From UBA917 sp964435085 (lineage in GTDB: Bacteria; Patescibacteriota; Patescibacteriia; Patescibacteriales; Patescibacteriaceae): a stretch of DNA of 30,292 nucleotides. A program made the translations under genes and the position numbers. The DNA lies in the NCBI GenBank assembly GCA_964435085.1, contig CAYSXQ010000012.1, forward strand, positions 1 to 30,292, written 5' to 3'. The notes under the pieces were generated by a model. It had not been told where the DNA came from. It searched no databases and was given only the letters and a program-made list of their open reading frames with translations. The first letter of the stretch is position 1. Each line of letters opens with the position of its first letter. Below are positions 6,371 to 14,024 of the stretch, in pieces.

Positions 6371-6423
6371 AAAGAACAAATGATTATGCTTATTATCATA
6401 GCATATTATACCATAAAAGTCAA
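6371..6423 (-). promoter_or_regulatory. Promoter and GTTCTTT leader of the membrane protein
   Basis: On the minus strand TTGACT (6418-6423), 17 bases, TATGAT (6395-6400), then GTTCTTT (complement of 6371-6377) and AGAGGA before the ATG at 6352. A second TATAAT-like box (about 6405-6410) lies within the spacer and could serve as an alternative extended -10. Confidence 0.55.
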
Positions 6424-6458
6424 GATATTGCGGTATTTATGATTAATATTAGCCAAAT

Positions 6459-6485
6459 AAAAAGACCGGTCTGTGTGACCGATCT
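6459..6485 (-). terminator. Terminator of the gene at 6517-6912
   Basis: Minus-strand stem AGATCGGTC / GACCGGTCT (6463-6471 and 6477-6485, one mismatch), 5-base loop, then a T run. Confidence 0.75.
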
Positions 6486-6516
6486 ATTGTTGCTAGGGAA
6501 TTTGTTTTGTTATTGG

Positions 6517-6912
6517 CTATTTAAGATACCCGGCTATTTGATTGAGATAAATTAACTCCTCTCTTTCAGACTGACTAAGCTCTTCTTTGTTTGATAAAGT
6601 ACTTAGATAATCGCCTAATTCTTTTTTGAGAAGATAATTCTTTTTCACAACAAGATGCTTTAGTAACTCATGATGATCATAAACCTTACTGTTTATGACT
6701 TTTCTGCCTGGATCAGCAGGAGGCAAATTGACCCCTGATAAGACACATGCTTGACTGGACTGCCCTGCAATAGGCCGCCAATCTTTATTATTTTCATCAA
6801 TCCTTGCTAAAACAAAAAGTTTAGCTTGGTTCTTAGTAGCATTAGCTACAGTTGGCTGACTAGCTTTGGCTAGCTCAGCATTAGACCTGCGCATAACAAC
6901 TCTTCCTGGCAT
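6517..6912 (-). CDS. Unrecognised 131-residue cytoplasmic protein
   Basis: No family is recognised. It is hydrophilic, with no signal or membrane segment. The basic start (MPGRVVMRRSNAELAK) precedes a mixed middle with PADPGRKV, and the C-terminal third (from KKNYLLKKELGDYL) looks alpha-helical and charged. Two starts are possible. The ATG at 6912 has a G-run four bases upstream. The ATG at 6894 has AGGAAG about nine bases upstream. A consensus promoter sits at 6959-6987, and the gene has its own terminator, so it is a single-gene unit with strong predicted expression. Function unknown. Confidence 0.7.
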   Translation of the reverse strand: MPGRVVMRRSNAELAKASQPTVANATKNQAKLFVLARIDENNKDWRPIAGQSSQACVLSGVNLPPADPGRKVINSKVYDHHELLKHLVVKKNYLLKKELGDYLSTLSNKEELSQSEREELIYLNQIAGYLK

Positions 6913-6958
6913 AAAACCCCCAAAAAAATAAACAAAAATGTCAAAAAACTACCGTATT

Positions 6959-6987
6959 ATTATATGACTAATTATAACTATTGTCAA
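6959..6987 (-). promoter_or_regulatory. Consensus sigma70 promoter
   Basis: On the minus strand a perfect TTGACA (6982-6987), a 17-base spacer and a perfect TATAAT (6959-6964); the strongest promoter match in the window. The -35 box overlaps the stop codon of the preceding gene (6984). Confidence 0.75.
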
Positions 6988-7520
6988 TAGCGAGAATGCG
7001 ATTTATTATAGACTATTTTACCTAGTGGTTGCCGGCTATGACCGGTCTTCGCCTGATATTCAGCGTCTGCTTCTTTAGTGACTAGATAGACGATGTCTTG
7101 ATCATCCATGCGGACCATGAGTCCCGTCGTGCCTTCGGGAAGAGCGAAGCGAAATTTGTTTTCGATGCCGGCAGTGATGTCTATGAGAACTGGCTTGGGA
7201 TTAAGATGCTCCCACTTCCCTGCTCGGATAGACTCAAGCTTAGCCCAGGCGGTCTTAGGAAGGACGAGGTCATCAGTCTTATTGCCCCATTGCTTGAGCT
7301 CGACACCAGTCTTGGTGAGAATAGGCAAGAAGGCATGTTCTTGCCAGAAGTATTGCTCGGTAGTGCCCTTCTTTTTGACGGCGCGGATTTGAGCTGGGGT
7401 GTAGAATTTCTCTAACTCCCCTTCGCTGAGATTGCGGGAATTGAAGCTGACGCCGCTGCACATAGAGGTGAAGATTAAGATTAGTGGTTGTAAGATAGCA
7501 TAAGCTAAATTAATTTCCAA
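6984..7520 (-). CDS. Unrecognised secreted or anchored protein, non-ATG start
   Basis: Up to 178 residues. The frame begins with TTG at 7520; the first in-frame ATG is residue 20, directly before a cysteine (MCSGV), which would leave no signal. A hydrophobic stretch (LAYAILQPLILIF) ending in TSMC could be a signal peptide with an atypical lipobox, but methionine before the cysteine is unusual. The rest is polar and mixed alpha/beta, with no recognised domain. A GGAG lies just upstream of the TTG, closer than normal spacing. It lies about 45 bases downstream of the secreted protein gene at 7565-8011, with a terminator between. The start and the secretion call are uncertain; the open frame itself is convincing. 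Confidence 0.6.
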   Translation of the reverse strand: MEINLAYAILQPLILIFTSMCSGVSFNSRNLSEGELEKFYTPAQIRAVKKKGTTEQYFWQEHAFLPILTKTGVELKQWGNKTDDLVLPKTAWAKLESIRAGKWEHLNPKPVLIDITAGIENKFRFALPEGTTGLMVRMDDQDIVYLVTKEADAEYQAKTGHSRQPLGKIVYNKSHSRY

Positions 7521-7529
7521 GCTCCAAAT

Positions 7530-7552
7530 AAAAACGAGATCCGGAGATCTCG
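7530..7552 (-). terminator. Terminator of the gene at 7565-8011
   Basis: Minus-strand stem ACGAGAT / ATCTCGT (7534-7540 and 7546-7552) with a short T run; modest stem length. Confidence 0.6.
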
Positions 7553-7564
7553 TGGGGTTTGTTG

Positions 7565-8011
7565 TTAGTAAATTGTTGCAAGGGTATCTAGAACCTCTAT
7601 GGTTGCGCCCTTGGTAGCTCGATTATTGAGCCAGTTTGCATCATCACTGAGTAGCTCGAGTCTAAGGAACTTAAACTTGCGGCTCTCGGCGTGAGAATAC
7701 AAAATCTGTAACTCAGCATCTTCGGCTGGATTGTTGACTAGCTGCTTAGTCTGGACCTCGAAGGAAGATGTGGAATTAACGCTGATACGTCGAGCATTGC
7801 GCACTGGACCCCAGTAAACTAAGCAACCTCGTTCATAAACAGCGAAAGCTTCGATGTCCTTCACTATGACTAGTAAAGAATCGAAACTAATAAACTCCTG
7901 CATTAAGCTATCGAAGGGACATAACCGTTTGGAATTGGTTGATGTCTGTCCTTGTAGGCACACGCTATTTGTTATTATTAAGACAAAGAACAAAAACGCA
8001 TACTTCTTCAT
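7565..8011 (-). CDS. Secreted protein resembling an L,D-transpeptidase without its active site
   Basis: 148 residues from the ATG at 8011, chosen because an AGGGG lies about eight bases upstream and because it starts the signal peptide (MKKYAFLFFVLIITNSV). Segments match the pattern of YkuD-type L,D-transpeptidases. AFAVYERGCLVYWGPVRNAR (residues 55-74) looks like the opening strand with its WGP turn. LRLELLSDDANWL followed by KGATIEVLD (residues 116-142) looks like the C-terminal LRL..DA.WL...GT.V.V segment. Where active enzymes carry SHGC-R, this protein has KFKF-LR (residues 112-117), so catalytic His and Cys are absent; His107 remains. If the resemblance holds, it would be an inactive binding protein or decaying enzyme. 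Remote similarity judged by eye only. Confidence 0.6.
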   Translation of the reverse strand: MKKYAFLFFVLIITNSVCLQGQTSTNSKRLCPFDSLMQEFISFDSLLVIVKDIEAFAVYERGCLVYWGPVRNARRISVNSTSSFEVQTKQLVNNPAEDAELQILYSHAESRKFKFLRLELLSDDANWLNNRATKGATIEVLDTLATIY

Positions 8012-8100
8012 ACTCTTTCCCCTCTTCTGACATTGAAACAAAACAATTGTTATATCATGATAGCTGAAGTACTAGAATTAGCAAGAGCCTTATTTATTGG

Positions 8101-9255
8101 CTAATTTGCAGAATTTGTCTTGATTATTTGCCTAAGCTTAGCCATTAAGTCTAGATAGAACTCTAGATTATTGAGAGTTGTAAGACGCTGAGCTAGAGCT
8201 TCATCGATTTTGAAGAGATAGTGGAGGTAGGCACGACTGTAATTGCGAAGTTCTGGTAATTTAGAATTTGAATTAATAGCAGTTTTGTCGCTAACAAATT
8301 TTTGATTAGCAAGATTGTGAATAGTATAAAAATTGTCTTGACCTTTGCCGCTAGCTAAGGCTTTGGCAAGCTTAGCATCACTGCCAGCTACCCAAGAGAA
8401 AAGACGACCATGACGACCTTCGCGAGTCGGGATGACGCAGTCGAACATATCGACGCCACGATGAACAGCTGCGACAATGTTCTCGGGATAGCCGACACCC
8501 ATGAGATATCTAGGCTTGTTTGTAGGCATAGCCGGCATGAGATAGTCCAAGACTTTGTACATTTCGGCTGGCGACTCACCAACGGAGAGACCACCGATAT
8601 TGTAGCCGTCGAAGTCAAGAGCGGCGAGGTCACCTAAACTTTTGAGACGCAATTGGCGATCGAGACCACCTTGAACGACAGCGAAGAGCAAGGACTTAGC
8701 GCCCTTGATTTTGTTGTGATGAGCTTTGGCGCGAGCAGCCCAGCGTGTAGTTAATTCAATTGATTCTCTGATGTACTCGACCGAGGCTGGTAGAGCCACA
8801 CATTCGTCGAGACAGACGGAGATATCGACACCGAGCTGATGCTGAATGTCGATGACGCTTTCTGGAGTTAGCTTGTGACGCGAGCCATTGAGATAGGATT
8901 TGAATTCAACGCCCTGCTCACTGAGCTTGACGAGGTTTTCGCCGTTTTTGTTACGACCTTTGGCCAGAGAGAAAACTTGGTAACCACCGCTGTCAGTGAG
9001 AATAGCACCAGGCCAGTCAATGAATTTGTGAAGACCGCCGAGTTTTTTGACATGTTTTTCACCTGGTCGAAGAAAGAGATGATAAGTATTAGAAAGTATG
9101 ATCTGGGCGCCTAGCTTTTTGACGTCTTCGGTACTGACGAGTTTAAGAGCGCCGCGGGTAGCAACCGGCATGAAGAAGGGAGTGTTTAATTTGCCGTGAG
9201 CGGTTGTTAGGACGCCTGTTCTTGCTTGAGCTGATTTTTTACTGATTTTGAACAT
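8101..9255 (-). CDS. tgt: Queuine/preQ1 tRNA-guanine transglycosylase lacking zinc ligands
   Basis: Replaces G34 with preQ1 in tRNAs with GUN anticodons. 384 residues, normal length. Substrate-binding and catalytic parts are intact: DSGGYQ (88-93), CLDECV (148-153), VVQGG (193-197), and FDCVIPTREGRHG (271-283) with the nucleophilic Asp272. The structural zinc site is missing. E. coli Tgt has C-x-C-x2-C just before RNYSRAYL; here it is Ser331, Leu333 and Leu336 before RNYSRAYLHYL. The fourth ligand (His of TIHNL) is Asn362 in TTLNNL. The fold could be held by packing instead of metal, or activity could be reduced. No preQ1 synthesis gene is in the window. The ATG is preceded by the arm of an inverted-repeat element and has no Shine-Dalgarno site. 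Confidence 0.93.
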   Translation of the reverse strand: MFKISKKSAQARTGVLTTAHGKLNTPFFMPVATRGALKLVSTEDVKKLGAQIILSNTYHLFLRPGEKHVKKLGGLHKFIDWPGAILTDSGGYQVFSLAKGRNKNGENLVKLSEQGVEFKSYLNGSRHKLTPESVIDIQHQLGVDISVCLDECVALPASVEYIRESIELTTRWAARAKAHHNKIKGAKSLLFAVVQGGLDRQLRLKSLGDLAALDFDGYNIGGLSVGESPAEMYKVLDYLMPAMPTNKPRYLMGVGYPENIVAAVHRGVDMFDCVIPTREGRHGRLFSWVAGSDAKLAKALASGKGQDNFYTIHNLANQKFVSDKTAINSNSKLPELRNYSRAYLHYLFKIDEALAQRLTTLNNLEFYLDLMAKLRQIIKTNSAN

Positions 9256-9263
9256 TGTAGTTT

Positions 9264-9723
9264 AATTTAAAATTTAAAATTTAAAATTTCAAAACAATTT
9301 TGAATGCTTAAATTTTGAATTTTGAATTGTTCCCTATTTTACCAAAAATCAAAGTTAATTGATGAGCTTCTGACCAAATAGTACGTAGCTCCTTTATTTT
9401 ATCTGACTCGATAGCAGCTAATAACTCTATCCAATACTGAGTTTCATTAGCCTCTTTGCGACAAATTGCTATCTTGTTAATGAAGTCTTTTTTACTGCTC
9501 GCGTTGTTAGCTTCCCGATAATTAGCACCGATACTAGTTGATGATTTTAATAATTGGTGAATAATATTTTGATTTAAAGCAGTCGCGGTAATAGATTTAA
9601 TCAAGATTAAAATACTTTTACTAAAAAGACTAGTCCTCCCCTCCAAATCATAAATCATATTTTAAATTTAAACATTAAAACATTAAAAATTGTTTTGAAA
9701 TTTTAAATTTTAAATTTGAAATT
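9264..9723. mobile_element. Inverted-repeat element containing a four-helix-bundle (IVP) gene
   Basis: Two 38-base arms (9264-9301 and 9686-9723) are inverted copies with two or three differences, built from AAATTT units with a diagnostic TTTCAAAACAATTTT inner end. The same arms bound the noncoding elements at 15190-15390 and 16611-16917. The right arm runs into the stop codon of the DUF11-like gene (9722-9724), the left arm ends eight bases before the tgt start, and both outer edges carry TA. The only gene inside is the PF05635-type protein. This recalls 23S rRNA intervening sequences, which are bounded by inverted repeats and may encode this protein, but here it sits between protein genes. 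Mobility is inferred, not shown. Confidence 0.5.
9308..9658 (-). CDS. Four-helix-bundle protein (23S rRNA IVS / bAvd-like, PF05635)
   Basis: 116 residues, the usual length for the family. The opening MIYDLEGRTSLFSKSI and the central run S-T-S-I-G-A-N-Y-R-E-A, then KKDFINKIAICRKEANET and YWIELL, are the family hallmarks. Relatives are encoded in intervening sequences of 23S rRNA genes and as accessory (Avd) proteins of diversity-generating retroelements, where they form pentameric barrels that bind nucleic acid. Neither an rRNA gene nor a reverse transcriptase is present here. The gene is wholly enclosed by inverted-repeat arms, transcribed in the same direction as its neighbours, and has no Shine-Dalgarno site; the leader is almost pure A/T. 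Function in this setting is unknown. Confidence 0.9.
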   Translation of the reverse strand: MIYDLEGRTSLFSKSILILIKSITATALNQNIIHQLLKSSTSIGANYREANNASSKKDFINKIAICRKEANETQYWIELLAAIESDKIKELRTIWSEAHQLTLIFGKIGNNSKFKI

Positions 9724-11737
9724 ATTTGACAAGCCCACTCGCTGCATCCAAATTAACACTCTTCACAATCTTGTCGTCCTCTAGTTTACTGGTTTTAGGG
9801 AGACTGAATTGTTTGATAATGCCCTTGGTCAGAGAGTCAGTGGCGCTTGCCTCACAGGCGGGCAATAGAACGATAATCTTATTGCGGTCTTTAGAACTTG
9901 GTTTAAAATTAAGACTAAAATCGGCGCTCGCTAGACCTAGAGCTTTGGCAAATTTAGGCAACTCCCAAATTACTTGACGAGAATTAGCGTCATAATGCAA
10001 TGAACCAGCAGAGACGGATAACTTATCTTGCCAAGAAGCGTACTCAGGTAATTTGACCGCAACACGAACAGCTTCTAAATCATGAAAGGTATTTTTTAGT
10101 TGCCAATAGACGCGCAGACTGGTGTCTTTATCAACCTCTAAAGGCAAGGGGCCGGCACCGACAGGCACATTGTCCTCATTAAAATACAAGATTGATTGAG
10201 CAACTTGAAAGTCACTGTTTACCTTGTTAATGATGATATTGCTTTTGTTATTATCCGTCAGGGCAACAAGAGCTGATTCAACTGGAGTGCCGTTCTTACT
10301 TGAACTACTGGCCTCACGATCTTTGATAATCTTTACTAAAGAAGCTAGATCATCATTACTACCAACTTGAAATTGAGCATAGCTTCTAACCTGATCAGAA
10401 GTAACACTAGTTCCAGCCTCTTTAAGCTTGAGACTAAAGTCAATGGAACCACCAGCACCCTTAGCCAGAGAGCTCAGCTCTTTGATCTGAGTAGCCGACC
10501 AAGTGATAGTATTGTCTTTGACTAGTCCATGATTTTTGTCCTTGAGAGTTGACCAGTCAAGCAAGTCACTATCCAAGGCCACTGTGAAACTAAGATCAGC
10601 AAGTGGAGTCTCGCCTTTATTGTTGTAGGAAATACTATAGTTTAAAGTTTGACCAAAATCAATACTTTGATCTTTATCAGAGCCGTTAATTAGTAGTAAT
10701 AAATTAAGGCTATTTTTAACAACTTCGAGATCAATAGATTGCTCTTTAAAGAAATAGAATCTTTCTGTAGGACGACTGATTTCAATATCCTCTCCTGAAG
10801 GGTTCAAAATAGTAGGAGAACTAGAAGCTAGCAAATAACTAAATTTGAAATCAAAGTGTTGTTTAGGAGTAATTTTATCAATTAACTTATAATAGATAAT
10901 TAATTCCTGCTCCTTATCAGTAATATTATTAACCTGCCAAACCCAAGGCTTAATCAAAGTTAAATCAGTATTCTTCTGTACGTCAGAAATAAACTCTAAA
11001 TTATTAGCATCTGTTGGCTCTAGGACCAGGCGAAAATTATCTAAATACTTACTGCGGGCTCGGTATTTAACAATAATTTTCTGCTTCTCGGCAACTAAAA
11101 CACTGTCTGGATTAATAATACTAATATCAAGACCCAGATCGGACAAGCCTATATTAAGATCGGCACTTTTCTTATACTCAGTACTGAAGCCTTGTAATTG
11201 ATAGCGCAGAGTGCCAAAGACTAGGCTACTTTTACCTAGCTCACTGACTAGCTTGGCTTTTATTTTTAACTGGCCTTCGGCACCAGCTGGAAGAGAACCA
11301 AGTGACCAAGTGTTATTATTAGTACTAGCAGCTGGTGAACTATCAAGAAAGATAAATTCATCAGGGTAAGTTAGATGTAACTCAGCATTAGTAATTTCTA
11401 ATTGATTGTCATTTTTATAATTAACCAAGAGGAAGAATTCTTCAGCTGCCACAGGCTGGTGATCGAGACTTAGATTTAGAGTAACAGCATCAGTATCTAA
11501 GCCGTGTTTTAATAATTGCTGCAAGCCAAAATAAGCAAAGATCATGACAACAAGAGCGACTAGACCTGATATCAACCAAAAAACCAAGCCCCTTTGCTTG
11601 CGAATATTTAAGGTTTTGACATCAATTAATTGACCAGAGTCGTCATGATAGATTTCCGATAAACCGTCAATGATAGCTTGGTCCTTCGTGCTTTGAGCGG
11701 CTTTATGACTAGCGGCTTCAATGTGTTTATTTTTCAT
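9722..11737 (-). CDS. Membrane-anchored protein with DUF11/CARDB-like beta domains
   Basis: 671 residues. A polar cytoplasmic N-terminus of about 50 residues is followed by one membrane helix (GLVFWLISGLVALVVMIFAY, about 49-68). A long extracytoplasmic part of several beta-sandwich domains follows, with phrases typical of DUF11/CARDB repeats (NAELHLTYPDEFIF, YSISYNNKGETPLADLSFTV, SWSLGSLPAG-like turns, VRVAVKLPEYASW). No catalytic motif is seen and there are no cysteine clusters. It starts 31 bases after the DUF4012 gene without its own promoter or Shine-Dalgarno site, so it is probably in the GT4-DUF4012-DUF11 operon. A role as a cell-surface scaffold or polymer-binding protein is likely. 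Its stop codon lies inside an inverted-repeat arm. Confidence 0.85.
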   Translation of the reverse strand: MKNKHIEAASHKAAQSTKDQAIIDGLSEIYHDDSGQLIDVKTLNIRKQRGLVFWLISGLVALVVMIFAYFGLQQLLKHGLDTDAVTLNLSLDHQPVAAEEFFLLVNYKNDNQLEITNAELHLTYPDEFIFLDSSPAASTNNNTWSLGSLPAGAEGQLKIKAKLVSELGKSSLVFGTLRYQLQGFSTEYKKSADLNIGLSDLGLDISIINPDSVLVAEKQKIIVKYRARSKYLDNFRLVLEPTDANNLEFISDVQKNTDLTLIKPWVWQVNNITDKEQELIIYYKLIDKITPKQHFDFKFSYLLASSSPTILNPSGEDIEISRPTERFYFFKEQSIDLEVVKNSLNLLLLINGSDKDQSIDFGQTLNYSISYNNKGETPLADLSFTVALDSDLLDWSTLKDKNHGLVKDNTITWSATQIKELSSLAKGAGGSIDFSLKLKEAGTSVTSDQVRSYAQFQVGSNDDLASLVKIIKDREASSSSKNGTPVESALVALTDNNKSNIIINKVNSDFQVAQSILYFNEDNVPVGAGPLPLEVDKDTSLRVYWQLKNTFHDLEAVRVAVKLPEYASWQDKLSVSAGSLHYDANSRQVIWELPKFAKALGLASADFSLNFKPSSKDRNKIIVLLPACEASATDSLTKGIIKQFSLPKTSKLEDDKIVKSVNLDAASGLVK

Positions 11738-11768
11738 ATTTTTGATTAGGCGCTAGCGCTAAATCTAC

Positions 11769-14024
11769 TTATTTAGAAGAGATTAAGTAAGCCCAAGAAC
11801 GATCAATATCTTGCTGATAAAAACTGGTGGCGTTTTGTTCTGGATACTGCCAAGCAGCTTTGAACTTAGCAGGCAAAAGCAAATTAGAACTGATTTCACT
11901 GTTATGAGCGCCGGCTTGTTTTTGAACTAGCAGAGTGTATTTGTATAAAGACTCTTGCTCCTGTGGGTTAGTAGGCATTAATTTGAAAGGTAACTTGTAA
12001 ACAAGCTTAATGACGGCCATTTGTCCAGGATCAACCATTGACCAGTTAGCAAAGACGGTTTTGTTTTGTTCACGGTAGATGAGAGTGTTAGTCAGAGGAT
12101 CACGATCAGCATTAGCTTCATTAGCTAGATCAGAATCAAGATCCCAAGCAGGATCTGGCTGCTCAATAGCAACATCAGGTGCTAGCCAGCCACTACTACT
12201 GATTAGTCGCGAACCAAGTGGCACATAGACACGAATCCAGTTAACATTACGCACGCCACTAAAAGCTTCACGCTTAATAGCCTGGTGATCACGCAAAATA
12301 GTGACAGTATTAAAGATTGAGCCGTCAGCACTGACATTAGCCTCATGAGTGATAGTCTGGACAATTTTCTTGTCACTCTTGCCACCGGCAATATTAGTAT
12401 TAATGACCGATAAGTAGTCGCCACTAGTGTCTTTGAGTCGCCCATCCCAACCTAACTCGCTAATCTTGCTCTGTAGCTGCTCGTCAGTTAAGTAGAGCAG
12501 AATGTCCTTCTGATTTAAACTAGATTCTAAAATTTTGACTATTTCTAGGTAGTCTTGATGCTGTAAAGTACCTAGGCGTTCCATGAGGGCGGATAACATA
12601 TCGCCGATAATTTGCTTAGGCTCTCTGGTTACGTCGGGCTTTTGCTCAGCAATAGCTTGCACGGTATCCAGAAAATTATCAGCGGTAATGATCACGCCAT
12701 GCTCGGCCGTCATATCAAGCGGGCCAGTTATTTTTAATAGATTGATGACGACATTAGGTGTCAGACTAATAACACCATCGACAGTTGAGCCATCACTCTT
12801 CTCATAAAACCACATCACCTTCTGAGCGCTAGTGCGCCAATCTGGCCACCAATTAGCATCCCACATATGCCAGAGCGGATTGACGAGCCACATAGGCTCA
12901 GGAGCGGTAACTAAGCGACGCAAACCGCCCTCGGTATCATAGGTGCCACCACCTGGAGATTGCAATTTCTTAATCTGACCTTGCTTGAAATCAACGATAG
13001 CAAAGCTGCCCATGAAACCACCAGTAGCACGAGCTTCGGTGTTATTTTGAAAGACCAGCAAATACCTTTTATCGATGTCTCGACCCAAGAAGATTTGCAA
13101 TTGCTCAGTCAGATGAAGAAGTTCTCGCAAACTAGAAGACATGAGCTCGGACTTAGCTTCTAGTGCCAAGAAAGCCGCCTGATACTCACTAGGTAGCGCC
13201 TCGCTATCAATCTCGGCTAGCACTGGTTGCAATTGTTCAAGTTTGGTTAAGGCGCGCTCGCCCGGCACACTAAAGGCTGTTAAGACCTGAGAAAGATTTT
13301 TGTGATCATGATCAGTCAGTAGTGCGCTAGCTGCCTCTGATAAGTCACTAGCTAGAGCTGAGCCGAGTTGTCCGGCCAAGACTAATTTAGGGCCGTTTGC
13401 TGCTAATTTCAATTTGTTGTTAGGGACAATCTTAAGTAATTGCATCAAGAGGCCGTCAACACCAGAGAGAGCCTGGCCTGCTGAGACGAAGTCTTCACTG
13501 GCCTTGCTAAAATTATGACTAGCGCTACTAAAGTCAGTAGCGAGAGCTGCCTTCTTGCCTTGATTTATTTGACCAACAGCGGCCTCGGCAAAATTGGTAA
13601 TACGCAATTCTAGCTGCTTAAAAAAACGCAAAGTATCGTAAAATTTAATAGGTATAACAATCAGCAAAACTAAAACAGCAAAGGTGAAGGCTGGTTTCAA
13701 TAAAGTCTGACGAGGATTAGCGGCTAGTACTTGCCAATAATTCTGGCGAGCTCTCCTGACCTCGACCTTATGAGCTAGCTTGGTTAAAAGCTTGTCCTTA
13801 CGTCTAGCACCTAGCTTCTCGAAAAAGGACTCAAGATCATAGCTAAGAGCAGCAATAAGAGCTTTAAAATTAAAAACCAAACGATAAAGTGTTAAAAATG
13901 GCCAAGCCAGAATAAGCAAAAAAGAACGGAGCAAGCGCCATTCAAAGCGTCCTAAGGCAATCAAAAAACGAAGCAAACTTAGCAGTAAGCGATAATGAAA
14001 ACGATAGGGCTGAAAAATTTTCAT
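11769..14024 (-). CDS. DUF4012 membrane protein
   Basis: 751 residues. An amphipathic, basic N-terminal region with a hydrophobic stretch (about 30-60) precedes a clear membrane helix (FAVLVLLIVIPIKFY, about 114-128). Next comes an alanine/serine-rich helical region (about 140-310), and then the DUF4012 domain. Its hallmarks are NNTEARATGGFMGSFAIV and WHMWDANWWPDWRTSAQKV, then GSTVDGVISLTPNVV and a C-terminal beta-rich part. DUF4012 proteins are frequent in Gram-positive and CPR polysaccharide loci. Sequence order recalls enzymes that transfer polymers to the wall, but the reaction is unproven. The start overlaps the stop of the upstream glycosyltransferase by four bases (ATGA), which indicates translational coupling. 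Confidence 0.88.
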   Translation of the reverse strand: MKIFQPYRFHYRLLLSLLRFLIALGRFEWRLLRSFLLILAWPFLTLYRLVFNFKALIAALSYDLESFFEKLGARRKDKLLTKLAHKVEVRRARQNYWQVLAANPRQTLLKPAFTFAVLVLLIVIPIKFYDTLRFFKQLELRITNFAEAAVGQINQGKKAALATDFSSASHNFSKASEDFVSAGQALSGVDGLLMQLLKIVPNNKLKLAANGPKLVLAGQLGSALASDLSEAASALLTDHDHKNLSQVLTAFSVPGERALTKLEQLQPVLAEIDSEALPSEYQAAFLALEAKSELMSSSLRELLHLTEQLQIFLGRDIDKRYLLVFQNNTEARATGGFMGSFAIVDFKQGQIKKLQSPGGGTYDTEGGLRRLVTAPEPMWLVNPLWHMWDANWWPDWRTSAQKVMWFYEKSDGSTVDGVISLTPNVVINLLKITGPLDMTAEHGVIITADNFLDTVQAIAEQKPDVTREPKQIIGDMLSALMERLGTLQHQDYLEIVKILESSLNQKDILLYLTDEQLQSKISELGWDGRLKDTSGDYLSVINTNIAGGKSDKKIVQTITHEANVSADGSIFNTVTILRDHQAIKREAFSGVRNVNWIRVYVPLGSRLISSSGWLAPDVAIEQPDPAWDLDSDLANEANADRDPLTNTLIYREQNKTVFANWSMVDPGQMAVIKLVYKLPFKLMPTNPQEQESLYKYTLLVQKQAGAHNSEISSNLLLPAKFKAAWQYPEQNATSFYQQDIDRSWAYLISSK

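Noticed and set aside
9264..9723. Diversity-generating retroelement, suggested by the Avd-like protein
   Set aside because: No reverse transcriptase, template repeat or variable repeat is present in the window.
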